From Vreelandella populi (GTDB taxonomy: Bacteria > Pseudomonadota > Gammaproteobacteria > Pseudomonadales > Halomonadaceae): DNA of 64,000 nt. Position numbers and translations under genes: made by a program. Position 1 is the first letter of the stretch, and each line of letters begins with the position of its first letter. The notes under the pieces are model-generated. The model saw only the letters and a program-made list of their open reading frames with translations, made no database searches and had not been told where the DNA came from. Shown here in pieces: positions 35,761-44,578 of the stretch. The stretch is taken from positions 670,069 to 734,068 of the forward strand of contig NZ_RZHE01000006.1 of assembly GCF_003989825.1 (NCBI RefSeq). Reading direction: 5' to 3'.

Positions 35761-37185
35761 TTAGCGCCAGGGTAAACCGCCCGGGCCACCCATACCGCCG
35801 CCGCCCATGCCGCCCATACCACCGGGGCCGCCTGGGCCACCGCCACCCATCATGCCGGACATGCCGCGCATCATTTTCTGCATGCCGCCTTTCTTGCCGG
35901 CTTTCTTCATCATTTTCTGCATCTGCTTGTGCTGCTTAAGCAGGCGGTTCAGATCGGGCACCTGCAGGCCAGCACCCGCGGCGATCCGGCGTTTGCGCGA
36001 ACCATTAATGATATCCGGCGCGCGGCGCTCCTTGGGCGTCATGGAGTTGATCAGCGCTTCAAGCTTGCCCAGCTCCTTTTCAGGGCCAGGGCCCTGGGCC
36101 ATCTCTGCCATCTGCCCCATGCCGGGCAACTTACCTAACAGACCGCCCATACCGCCCATTTTCTTGAGCTGCTGGAGCTGGTCGCGGAAGTCTTCAAGGT
36201 CAAAGCCATCGCCTTTTTTAACCTTGCTGGCAAGCTTGGCGGCCTTGTCCTTATCCACCGTGCGCTCGGCTTCCTCAATAAGCGACAGCATGTCGCCCAT
36301 GCCAAGGATACGCGACGCCACGCGGTCCGGGTGGAAGGGCTCGAGCGCGTCGACCTTCTCGCCCACACCCATGAACTTGATTGGCTTGCCGGTAATGTGG
36401 CGCACCGACAGCGCCGCACCACCGCGCGCATCACCGTCGGCCTTGGTCAGGATAACCCCGGTCAGCGGTAGCGCATCGTGGAACGCTTTGGCCGTATTGA
36501 CGGCGTCCTGGCCGGTCATCGCATCGACGACAAACAGCGTCTCGTGCGGTGAGATGGCCTTATGCAGCGCCTGGATTTCCGCCATCATGGCTTCGTCAAT
36601 CGCCAGACGGCCAGCGGTATCCACCAGCACGACATCGTGGAACTGGATCTTGGCGTGCTTGATTGCCGCCTCGGCGATATCTACCGGCTTTTGGTCAGAG
36701 CGTGAGGGGAAGAAATCAACCTCGACTTCCTTGGCCAGCGTTTCCAGCTGATCGATTGCCGCAGGGCGGTAAACGTCTGCCGAGACGACCAACACCTTTT
36801 TCTTCTCGCGCTCGCGCAAGTAGCGGGCAAGCTTGGCCACCGAGGTGGTCTTACCCGCCCCCTGCAGACCAGCCATCAGCACGACCGCTGGCGAACCCTT
36901 GAGCGAGAGCCCTTCGTTGGCCTCGCCCATGATCGCCTCAAGCTCCTGCTGGACGATCTTGACGAACTGCTGGCCGGGCGACAGGCTCTTGGAAACTTCC
37001 TGCCCAACCGCCCGCTCGCGCACGCGTTCGATAAAGGCTTTGACTACCGGCAGCGCTACGTCGGCTTCAAGCAGCGCTTTGCGCACTTCGCGCAGGGTAT
37101 CTTTGATATTGTCGTCGGTCAGGCGCGCCTGACCTTTGATCGACTTCAACGTCTGGGAAAGACGCTCACTGAGATTCTGGAACAT
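35761..37185 (-). CDS. ffh: Signal recognition particle protein Ffh
   Basis: A 474-residue SRP54 GTPase that binds 4.5S RNA and nascent signal sequences and delivers them to FtsY. The NG domain has GLQGAGKTTSVAKLARYL (near residue 107), DTAGRL (near 190), TKADGDARGG (near 247) and FMGVGEKVDALEPFHPDR. The M domain (about 300-430) has the RNA-binding IINGSRKRRIAAGAG segment. The tail is Met/Gly-rich (repeated GGMGG). In relatives rpsP follows directly; here the ABC-phosphodiesterase cassette intervenes. It is divergent from the ypjD-like gene, as in E. coli. Confidence 0.97.
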   Translation of the reverse strand: MFQNLSERLSQTLKSIKGQARLTDDNIKDTLREVRKALLEADVALPVVKAFIERVRERAVGQEVSKSLSPGQQFVKIVQQELEAIMGEANEGLSLKGSPAVVLMAGLQGAGKTTSVAKLARYLREREKKKVLVVSADVYRPAAIDQLETLAKEVEVDFFPSRSDQKPVDIAEAAIKHAKIQFHDVVLVDTAGRLAIDEAMMAEIQALHKAISPHETLFVVDAMTGQDAVNTAKAFHDALPLTGVILTKADGDARGGAALSVRHITGKPIKFMGVGEKVDALEPFHPDRVASRILGMGDMLSLIEEAERTVDKDKAAKLASKVKKGDGFDLEDFRDQLQQLKKMGGMGGLLGKLPGMGQMAEMAQGPGPEKELGKLEALINSMTPKERRAPDIINGSRKRRIAAGAGLQVPDLNRLLKQHKQMQKMMKKAGKKGGMQKMMRGMSGMMGGGGPGGPGGMGGMGGGGMGGPGGLPWR

Positions 37186-37394
37186 GGGGCCTCTCTGCCT
37201 CCGTCGCTGTCGCCGGGCGCCTACGCCCCTGGACTGATGTGCATGGATTATACGCGCTCACGCCTTGAGTCTCCATGGCTGTCCGCGCGGGCTAACGATG
37301 GCTGTGCGATACGGCTTCGATTGGTTATAGTAGTCATACACTTTAGCTTGACTGTTTTTCACTGCAACGCGCGAAACGCGCGCACGGATCGCAC

Positions 37395-38192
37395 ATGCAG
37401 GCGCTGCCTTTCGCCACGATCGCTTTTGTACTTTATGTCGCTGCTGCCACCTGGCAGGGCATGACCCTTTTTCGCCGCGTGCCACCTCGTCAGGGAATGG
37501 TGCGCGTGCTCGGCGCGTTGGGGCTACTGCTGCACATTCCGGTAGTGGTCAAACTGATGGGCCAGACTCCTGGGTTTCTGCCGGGATTTTCGATCAGCGC
37601 GACCCTGTTTATGGCTGTTGCAGTCAATGTGCTGCTGGTTGCGAGCCTTTTCAAGCCGGTGCTCAATGCCAGCATCGTGCTATTTCCGCTGGCGGGTGTT
37701 GCGCTGATTACCACCACCTGGTTACCCAGCAATGCAAGCCATACCGGCTTGACACCGGGCATCCTGCTGCACGCCGTCAGTTCGGCGCTGGCCTTTGCCA
37801 TGCTGGCTATTGCCGCCGTTCAAGCAATTCTCGTTGGCCTGCAAAATCAGGCGCTGCGCCATCATCATATTCGCGGCATTGTGCAGTCGCTACCACCCTT
37901 GACCACCATGGAGCGCGTACTGTTCGAGCTGGTATGGGCAGGCATTTTGCTGCTGACACTCTCGATCGTGAGCGGCTTTATCTTTCTGGATAATATTTTC
38001 GCGCAGCACTTGCTACATAAAACCGTACTATCGCTGGGCGCGTGGATTATCTTCACTATGCTACTGATAGGCCGTTACCGTTTCGGCTGGCGCGGCATGC
38101 GCGCCGTACGCTGGACGCTGGGCGGGTGTGCGCTACTGATTCTGGCTTACTTTGGCAGCAAGTTTGTGCTTGAGATTTTGCTCAATCGTTAA
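37395..38192 (+). CDS. ypjD: YpjD/CcsA-family inner-membrane protein
   Basis: A 265-residue integral membrane protein with eight or so hydrophobic segments, of the cytochrome c assembly (CcsA/CcmC-like) superfamily. The family histidines are in LLHIPVVVK (near residue 48), GILLHAVSSALAFAMLAIAAVQA (near 120) and HKTVLSLGAWIIF (near 210). It lacks a recognisable WWD haem-handling motif. In E. coli the neighbour of ffh, ypjD (corE), belongs to this family, and the next gene encodes a CorC/CNNM-like protein, which is the same order here. The function is not settled. It is divergent from ffh across 209 bases. Confidence 0.85.
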   Translation: MQALPFATIAFVLYVAAATWQGMTLFRRVPPRQGMVRVLGALGLLLHIPVVVKLMGQTPGFLPGFSISATLFMAVAVNVLLVASLFKPVLNASIVLFPLAGVALITTTWLPSNASHTGLTPGILLHAVSSALAFAMLAIAAVQAILVGLQNQALRHHHIRGIVQSLPPLTTMERVLFELVWAGILLLTLSIVSGFIFLDNIFAQHLLHKTVLSLGAWIIFTMLLIGRYRFGWRGMRAVRWTLGGCALLILAYFGSKFVLEILLNR

Positions 38193-38278
38193 GATGTATA
38201 CGCGGCCATGGTGGTCTTGACACACCACCCCCTAACTTCTACAAATCGTGCTTGATATGGCATAAAGGAATTTTCGAC

Positions 38279-39556
38279 TTGAGCGACGACTTCCCTCTGG
38301 GGTTACTGTTCGGCCTGCTAGGCTTACTGGTACTACTGTCTGCCTTCTTCTCCAGCTCTGAAACCGGCATGATGTCGATCAACCGCTACCGTCTGAGCCA
38401 TCAGGCCAACAGCGGTGACCGGCGCGCCAAACGGGTCATGCGCCTTCTGACCCGACCTGACCGCCTGATCGGCGTCATCCTGATCGGCAACAACTTCGTC
38501 AATAACCTGGCCGCCTCGATTGCCACCATCATCGCTATTCACTTTTTCGGCGATGTATCAGGACCGGCCATCTCGACAGCCCTTTTGACCATCACCATTT
38601 TGATTTTCGCCGAGGTCACGCCCAAGACCTACGCTGCGATCAAACCCGAGCGTATTGCCTACCCCACCTCCATGGCGCTGGAGCCGCTTTTAAAGCTGCT
38701 CTACCCACTGGTGTGGTTGGTCAACATGATCTCGAACGGCCTGCTCAGAATCCTCGGCGTAAAAAGCGTGGAGAACGGCGGCGATAACCTGACCCGGGAC
38801 GAGCTACGCACCGTAGTGCACGAGGCGGGCACGCTGATTCCCTACCGCCACCGCGCGATGCTGCTGTCGATCCTGGACCTTGAGAACGTCACGGTAAACG
38901 ACATCATGGTTCCGCGCCATGAAGTACTGGGAATCGATCTGGATGACTCGCTGGAAGATATTCTGACCCAAATCCGTACCAGTCAGCACACGCGCCTGCC
39001 GGTTTATAAAGGCGATATCAATAACATCATCGGCATGTTGCACCTGCGCAACGCCGCACGCTTTTTATCCCGCGCTGAAGTCACCAAGGCGGCCATTGTC
39101 CAGGAGGCTCGCGAACCCTACTTCATCCCTGAATCCACGCCGCTGCATACCCAGCTACTCAACTTTCAGAAGCAGAAGCGCCGTATCGGTATCGTGGTCG
39201 ATGAGTATGGCGATGTCGAAGGGCTGGTGACGCTTGAGGATATTCTGGAAGAGATTGTCGGTGAATTCACCACGGACGTATCCGAAGATGATGAGATTCA
39301 TCAGCAGGATGACGGCAGCCACGTCATTGAAGGTACGGCCAATATTCGTGAGATCAACAAGATGCTTAGCTGGCATCTACCTACCGATGGTCCAAAAACG
39401 CTGAATGGGCTGATTCTGGAACATCTTGAAGCATTTCCTGACGGACCTGCCTGTCTGCAGATCGGCAATACGCGCATGGAAATTCTCGAGATCCGCGAGA
39501 ACCTGATTACTTCCGCCCGCTGCTGGCAAAAGATCCGCCTGCCTCGGCGCGTTTAA
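38279..39556 (+). CDS. CNNM/CorC-family (HlyC/CorC) transporter, YfjD-like
   Basis: A 425-residue membrane protein of the CNNM family (magnesium or cobalt efflux is the usual assignment). The DUF21 transmembrane domain covers about residues 1-190, with SAFFSSSETGMMSINRYRLSH and LIGNNFVNNLAAS. Two CBS domains (about 200-320) contain DIMVPRHEVLGIDLDD and HTRLPVYKGDINNIIGMLHL. The C-terminal CorC_HlyC domain (about 340-420) has the preceding linker GLVTLEDILEEIVGEF. The start is TTG at 38279, with AAAGGA nine bases upstream; an earlier TTG at 38252 lacks one. It converges with plsC-like with a four-base overlap. Confidence 0.93.
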   Translation: MSDDFPLGLLFGLLGLLVLLSAFFSSSETGMMSINRYRLSHQANSGDRRAKRVMRLLTRPDRLIGVILIGNNFVNNLAASIATIIAIHFFGDVSGPAISTALLTITILIFAEVTPKTYAAIKPERIAYPTSMALEPLLKLLYPLVWLVNMISNGLLRILGVKSVENGGDNLTRDELRTVVHEAGTLIPYRHRAMLLSILDLENVTVNDIMVPRHEVLGIDLDDSLEDILTQIRTSQHTRLPVYKGDINNIIGMLHLRNAARFLSRAEVTKAAIVQEAREPYFIPESTPLHTQLLNFQKQKRRIGIVVDEYGDVEGLVTLEDILEEIVGEFTTDVSEDDEIHQQDDGSHVIEGTANIREINKMLSWHLPTDGPKTLNGLILEHLEAFPDGPACLQIGNTRMEILEIRENLITSARCWQKIRLPRRV

Positions 39557-40227
39557 TCAGGCTGATGGGTGTGGCCGATATCATTATCGGCTGCCGCCTT
39601 CAGCGTCCGCACCTGGCTTTCTAGGTAGCTGCGTAACGCCACCCCGCCTAGGTCTTGCATATCGATCGCGGGGCCAAAGTGCAGGCTGACCGGTGCCCGA
39701 AAGCGGCTTGGCCATTTCTTGAGCGCCTTGCCACCGTAGTGGGAGGTCCAGGACCCCCACAGCCCCGCCAGGCCAGCCGGGATAACCGGCACATCATCCC
39801 GCGCTAAAATCGTTTCCAGGCCGCGTCGAAACGCGTGAATTTCACCATTCGGAGTCAGGCGCCCTTCCGGGAACACCATGACCACCTCACCGTGCTGAAG
39901 CGCTCGGCTGACGTCATCCAACGTGCGGCGCAGGGCACCAGGGCTGCGGCGTTCGGATTCAATAGGTATTGCGCCGACCAGCTGAAACCACCACTTTAGG
40001 CCGGGCGAATCAAAAATCGGCTGATCCATTACAAACCGCAGAGGACGTGGGCTGGCGCCGCCCAACACCAAGGCATCCATAAAGCTGACATGGTTGCATA
40101 CCACCAATGCCGCACCCTGCCGGGGAATATGGTGGCGGCCGTGGATGCGCAAGCGGTAGCACAGCCGCATGGCCAGGTAAATCAGGCCGCGCAGCACATG
40201 GCGAATTCCTTTTAACCACCATCTCAC
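39553..40227 (-). CDS. 1-acyl-sn-glycerol-3-phosphate acyltransferase (PlsC family)
   Basis: A 224-residue LPLAT-family acyltransferase with an N-terminal hydrophobic anchor. The catalytic HX4D is in VVCNHVSFMDALVL (near residue 48), and FPEGRLTPNGEIHAF (near 120) is the phosphate-binding motif. PVIPAGLAGLWGS matches motif IV. It probably acylates lysophosphatidic acid or another lysophospholipid at the inner membrane. Its start overlaps the end of the upstream tetR-like gene (ATGA), so both are likely one transcript; the regulator may respond to fatty-acid status, an inference. Confidence 0.92.
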   Translation of the reverse strand: MRWWLKGIRHVLRGLIYLAMRLCYRLRIHGRHHIPRQGAALVVCNHVSFMDALVLGGASPRPLRFVMDQPIFDSPGLKWWFQLVGAIPIESERRSPGALRRTLDDVSRALQHGEVVMVFPEGRLTPNGEIHAFRRGLETILARDDVPVIPAGLAGLWGSWTSHYGGKALKKWPSRFRAPVSLHFGPAIDMQDLGGVALRSYLESQVRTLKAAADNDIGHTHQPD

Positions 40228-40838
40228 GTTGCAAGCCCCTGGTGCCGAAGACCCGCCAGTACCGTGCTTACCAATTGGTCCAACAGCTCATCCACTTTTA
40301 GTTGTTGCCCTTGCCAGTAGCCCAGGCGTTCGTTCAACCCTAATTGGACAAGCCCATGCACACTACCCCAGAGCGTACGACCGAGCCTGCGCGCCTCCAG
40401 ATCATCCAGGCTTGGCTGATACTCTTTAAGCGACGTTTCCACTTGGGTAAACAGCGCTTCGATCAGGTCACTTTGGCGCTGATCGAGCTCACCTTCCTGG
40501 GCCAGGGGATAATCGAATAGAAGCTGCCAGCGGTAACAGTCTTGCTCAGCAAAATGCCAATATGCATGTGCTAGTGAGCGTAGCCAAGGCTCTGGAGCGT
40601 CCTCGGCAAGCGATGTGATGGTATGCTGCAAACCGGCCAATGTTTCGACATTGACGTGCTGCAACAAGTTGTTAAAGCTGCCATAAAGTTTCAGCAGCGT
40701 GCTGGGCGCACAGCCGACCTCTCTAGCCAAGGCGCGCAGTGATAAACCATGGACTGGCTGCTTTGCCAGCCAGTCATCACAAGCGCGCATGACCTGGGCA
40801 TGGAGGGCATCGGGCGCATGCTGTCTAGGACGAGCCAT
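40224..40838 (-). CDS. TetR family regulator
   Basis: A 204-residue TetR-type protein. The DNA-binding helix-turn-helix covers about residues 27-60 (GLSLRALAREVGCAPSTLLKLYGSFNNLL). The remaining helices have YWHFAEQDCYRWQLLFDYPL and LGRTLWGSVHGLVQLGLNERLGYW, a TetR_C_13/DUF-like ligand domain. Overlap with the acyltransferase start suggests co-regulation of lipid synthesis. Target and effector are unknown. Confidence 0.87.
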   Translation of the reverse strand: MARPRQHAPDALHAQVMRACDDWLAKQPVHGLSLRALAREVGCAPSTLLKLYGSFNNLLQHVNVETLAGLQHTITSLAEDAPEPWLRSLAHAYWHFAEQDCYRWQLLFDYPLAQEGELDQRQSDLIEALFTQVETSLKEYQPSLDDLEARRLGRTLWGSVHGLVQLGLNERLGYWQGQQLKVDELLDQLVSTVLAGLRHQGLAT

Positions 40839-41027
40839 GGCGATCTCTTCAGGTCAACGGCAAACAGGAAAGATTGCCCCACCGCGCTTTAGCGAGAGCG
40901 AGGGGTAATATAGGATACCTTACATCGAACACTGTTTTCGATACTAAAGCACCACATTTCATGCATTATTGTGCGCCTTTCTCTCTCTCGTGACATGATT
41001 GTGCGGATTTTGCTGAAGGAGACAGGC

Positions 41028-41714
41028 ATGACGGGACGCCTACACGTGCAAAACCTATCGCTTACGCGTCTTATGCCCTCGCTCAAGGTTCAGTCGCCGC
41101 CGGTCGAATCGCCTAACCTGGCACCGCGCCAGCCGGTATCGGCTATCCGTCTGGCGCAGGGCAGTTATCATCTTGAATCGCTTTTTTGGGGGCTGACACC
41201 GCCGTGGCTTAATGTGCTGGACCATGCACCCCACTGCGCAAGAGCCGAGACACTCGGCTCAAAGGCCATGTTCCATGAAGCCTTTCAGGCCAGGCGCTGC
41301 GTGATACCGGTTAGCGGCTTTTATGTCTGGAAGATAATGCCGCGCAGCAAACAGCCTTACCTGGTTACTCAGGTGAGCCGCGCACCATTATTGCTCGGCG
41401 CACTATGGTGCCGCTACCACACCACACTCACTGCGTTTACCGACTCGACAGCGCTGATTAGTGTGCCGGCCAACGCCTGCCTTGCCCCGCTTACCGACCG
41501 CCTGCCGGTGGTGATTCCTCAGCACGCCCTAGCGACCTGGCTTGACCCAAATAGCCCGATCGAGGCCGTCAATGCCTTGTTAATGCCAGCCCCGCTGGAA
41601 CTGTTAGGCGCTTTTCCGGTATCTAAGCATGTCAACAACCCTGCCTACCAGTCAGCCGCTTGCGCCCACCCTGTCGGGCCAATGTTGCAGTGGAACACTT
41701 CACAGGAGCCATGA
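41028..41714 (+). CDS. SRAP-fold protein lacking the catalytic residues
   Basis: A 228-residue homologue of YedK/HMCES, which shields abasic sites in single-stranded DNA through Cys2. The fold is clear: NLAPRQPVSAIR, LFWGLTPPW, ARAETLGSKAMFHEAF, RRCVIPVSGFYVW and LTDRLPVVI. Yet position 2 is Thr (MTGR instead of MCGR), the Asn before ARAET is Cys, the Glu of the GFYEW-type motif is Val (GFYVW), and the His of IHDRRP is Thr (LTDRLP). All four active-site positions are changed, so cross-linking chemistry is not expected. ATG 41028 is supported by AAGGAGA. Its stop overlaps the start of the M16 protease. It may still bind single-stranded DNA, or serve another role. Confidence 0.82.
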   Translation: MTGRLHVQNLSLTRLMPSLKVQSPPVESPNLAPRQPVSAIRLAQGSYHLESLFWGLTPPWLNVLDHAPHCARAETLGSKAMFHEAFQARRCVIPVSGFYVWKIMPRSKQPYLVTQVSRAPLLLGALWCRYHTTLTAFTDSTALISVPANACLAPLTDRLPVVIPQHALATWLDPNSPIEAVNALLMPAPLELLGAFPVSKHVNNPAYQSAACAHPVGPMLQWNTSQEP

Positions 41715-44566
41715 TGTTACGACCTACGAGTGTCATTTCTGAACACGCTTTTTATCCGCATCTGGTCTTTGCCGCGACCATTAGTGTCTTCTGGTTCACC
41801 CCCAACGCCTTGGCGGCAAGCGACGATCCGGTAGAGGAAGTAGTGACACCGATCGCTAGCCCGTTCGATAGCCGCGACTACCGGGTACTGACCCTTGAAA
41901 ACGGCCTGCAGGCGCTGCTGGTCAGTGACCCTGAAGCCGACAAGGCAGCCGCTTCGATGAACGTGCGCGTGGGCAGCGCCCAAGACCCTGACGACCTGCA
42001 GGGGCTGGCCCATTTTCTTGAACATATGCTGTTTCTGGGCACCGAACCCTACCCGGCCTCGGACGCCTACCAGCGTTATATTTCCGACCATGCGGGCTCG
42101 CACAATGCCTTCACAGCCCAGCAGGATACCAACTACTTTTTTGATATCGAGCCTTCCGCTTTGCCCGGCGCGCTTGAACGGTTTAGTGAATTTTTCCTTT
42201 CGCCGCTATTCAATGCCGACCACTTGGAGAGCGAGCGCAATATCGTGCACTCCGAGTATATGGCGCGCATTCGCGACGAGTCCCGGCGTGAAAACGACGT
42301 GCTTGATCAACTGCTCAACCCTGACAACGCCACCACCGGTTTTGCCGTGGGCAGCCGCGAGACGCTCGCCAATCCACCGGAAGGCGAAGCGACGCTACGC
42401 GAGCGGGTTATCGATTTTTATCATGACCACTATGATGCCAACGTGATGAACCTGGCCATCGTCGCCCCCCAACCCCTTGATACTCTGGAAGAGTGGGTGG
42501 TGGAAAACTTTGCCGATATTCCTGACAACGGCCTGGGTGTCCCCACGATTGATGCACCGCTGGTCGATGCTACTACGCTCCCTCGCTATATCGAACGTCA
42601 ATCGCTTCAGGACCGCCGCCAGCTGCGCTTTTACTTCCCCATTCCCGACCCGACTGATGAGTACCGTACCAAACCTACCCAGCTGATCTCACATCTTCTG
42701 GGCGATGAAGGGGACGGTAGCCTGCTAGCCGTACTGCGTGATGCAGGCCTGGCCGATGGCCTTTCGGCAGGTGTGGGGCGCAGCGACGGTAACGATGCAT
42801 TATTTACCGTTTCCATTAGCCTGACACCGGCCGGCGCCGAGCGGTTGGACGATATTCAGGCCACGCTGTTTTCCGCCATTGAGCAGATTCGCACCCAAGG
42901 TTTGGAGGACTGGCGCTATGGGGAGCAGCGCGATCTTAGCGAGCAGGCCTTTCGCTTTCAGCAACACGGCGCACCCCAACAGGAAGCTACCCGTCTTTCC
43001 ATGAGCCTGTCGCGCTACCCGGTGGAAGACGTGCAGTATGCCGCGTATCGAATGGATGCCCCGGATACCGAGCGCCAGCAGATTTATCTGGATGCCCTTA
43101 CTCCTGACAATATGCTGCGCTTCTACTCCGCGCCGGATATTGAAAGCGAGACGATCTCTCCTTGGTTCAACACCCAGTGGCGCGAGCAACCCCCAGCACA
43201 GGCCGGGTTGGCACTGGACGGTCTTGCTCTGCCCGAACCCAACCCGTTTATCGCCAGCGACCTGACACTACTGAATGGCCAGGATGAGCGCCCGAGCCAG
43301 CTGATCGACACGCCCTCATTTAACGTCTGGCATATGCAGGATTCGCGCTTTAACACCCCAAGCGTTGAGTGGCGCTTGAGCCTGCAGTACCCCGATGCCA
43401 GCTACTCCGCCGAAGAAGTGGTGCTTACCCAGCTACTGGCCGGCTGGCTCAACGACAGCCTGAACGCATCGCTTTACCCCGCGTGGCTGGCCGGGCAGTC
43501 GTTTAGCGCCTACCCGCACGCCCGTGGCATGACCCTGTCGTTTTCGGGCTGGCGCGATGGCCAGACGCCGCTGATTGAGCAGGCGCTGAACCAGCTCAAA
43601 ACGGCGGATATCAGCGAAAGCGCCTTTGAGCGCGTCCGCTATCAGTTGCAGCGCGAGTGGCGCAATGCGCCGCAATCATCGCTTTCTGGCCAAGCAAGCC
43701 GCACGCTGGGCGAAGCGCTGTTGACACCGCAATGGTCAACCACCGAACTTCTGGCAGCGAGCCAGCGCATGGAGCGCCATCACCTTGAAGACTTCCGTAA
43801 GCGCTTTTTGAGCGGGCTTTATGCCGATGCCATGGCCGTGGGCAATCTGGATGCCAACCTGGCCAGGGAGCAGGCCGATATCATGCGCAACAAGCTGCGC
43901 CCACGCCTGACGCGTGCAGACATTCCCGAACTGACACCGCTTGCCATCAGCGACATGCCAAGTGTCCTTAATCCGCAAAGTACTCGTGAGGAGTCGCTGG
44001 TGCTGCGCTATCTGCAGGGCCGCAACCAGACCGCCAAGGAGCAGGCGGTGATCAACGTCATCGCCCAGTGGCTGGAAACGCCTTTCTACCAGAAGCTGCG
44101 CACCGAAGAGCAGCTGGGCTATATCGTCAATGCGGGCTACTCGCCCTTGCTGGAAGCCCCCGGTATCGCGCTGCTTGTGCAGTCGCCAGACGTGGAGAGT
44201 GAAGAGATAGCCGAGCATATGGATGCGTTTCTGGAAAGCGCCGGCCAAGCGCTCGACCAGTTGGACGATGAAGCGCTGGCCCCGTATCGCCAGGCCGTTC
44301 ACGACCGCCTGCGCCAGCGCGATACCAGCCTTGCGGGCATGGCAAACCGCTACTGGCAGGCCACCGCGCTTTCTGATATTCGCTTTGACCGTCGGGAAAC
44401 GCTTGCCAACCTGGCGCTAGAGGTCAGCGTGGCAGATATTCAAGCGGCATGGCCTGCACTGCAGAGCCACCAGCTTGACGTACGCTATAACCCAGGCGAT
44501 ACACCAAGCAGCGTGGCGCCCTACCGCGAAGCGCTCACGCCGCTAGCTAAAACAGCCAATCCGTAA
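41714..44566 (+). CDS. Pitrilysin-like periplasmic metalloprotease (M16A)
   Basis: A 950-residue insulinase-family protease, equivalent in size to E. coli protease III (PtrA). The signal peptide is about residues 1-38 (FAATISVFWFTPNALAA). The zinc site is the inverted HXXEH motif in AHFLEHMLFLGTEPYP, near residue 100, with the distal Glu in SERNIVHSEYMARIRDE. Four M16 half-domains follow; the last contains KLRTEEQLGYIVNAGY, which is characteristic. ATG 41714 overlaps the SRAP stop (ATG/TGA) and has AGGAG six bases upstream; an ATG at 41711 is also in frame. The protease probably degrades short periplasmic peptides. Confidence 0.93.
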   Translation: MLRPTSVISEHAFYPHLVFAATISVFWFTPNALAASDDPVEEVVTPIASPFDSRDYRVLTLENGLQALLVSDPEADKAAASMNVRVGSAQDPDDLQGLAHFLEHMLFLGTEPYPASDAYQRYISDHAGSHNAFTAQQDTNYFFDIEPSALPGALERFSEFFLSPLFNADHLESERNIVHSEYMARIRDESRRENDVLDQLLNPDNATTGFAVGSRETLANPPEGEATLRERVIDFYHDHYDANVMNLAIVAPQPLDTLEEWVVENFADIPDNGLGVPTIDAPLVDATTLPRYIERQSLQDRRQLRFYFPIPDPTDEYRTKPTQLISHLLGDEGDGSLLAVLRDAGLADGLSAGVGRSDGNDALFTVSISLTPAGAERLDDIQATLFSAIEQIRTQGLEDWRYGEQRDLSEQAFRFQQHGAPQQEATRLSMSLSRYPVEDVQYAAYRMDAPDTERQQIYLDALTPDNMLRFYSAPDIESETISPWFNTQWREQPPAQAGLALDGLALPEPNPFIASDLTLLNGQDERPSQLIDTPSFNVWHMQDSRFNTPSVEWRLSLQYPDASYSAEEVVLTQLLAGWLNDSLNASLYPAWLAGQSFSAYPHARGMTLSFSGWRDGQTPLIEQALNQLKTADISESAFERVRYQLQREWRNAPQSSLSGQASRTLGEALLTPQWSTTELLAASQRMERHHLEDFRKRFLSGLYADAMAVGNLDANLAREQADIMRNKLRPRLTRADIPELTPLAISDMPSVLNPQSTREESLVLRYLQGRNQTAKEQAVINVIAQWLETPFYQKLRTEEQLGYIVNAGYSPLLEAPGIALLVQSPDVESEEIAEHMDAFLESAGQALDQLDDEALAPYRQAVHDRLRQRDTSLAGMANRYWQATALSDIRFDRRETLANLALEVSVADIQAAWPALQSHQLDVRYNPGDTPSSVAPYREALTPLAKTANP

Positions 44567-44578
44567 GCTACCGCTCGC

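Noticed and set aside
35807..36751. A 314-codon plus-strand frame opposite ffh
   Set aside because: A shadow of ffh caused by its codon usage; the product is Ser/Pro-rich without domains.
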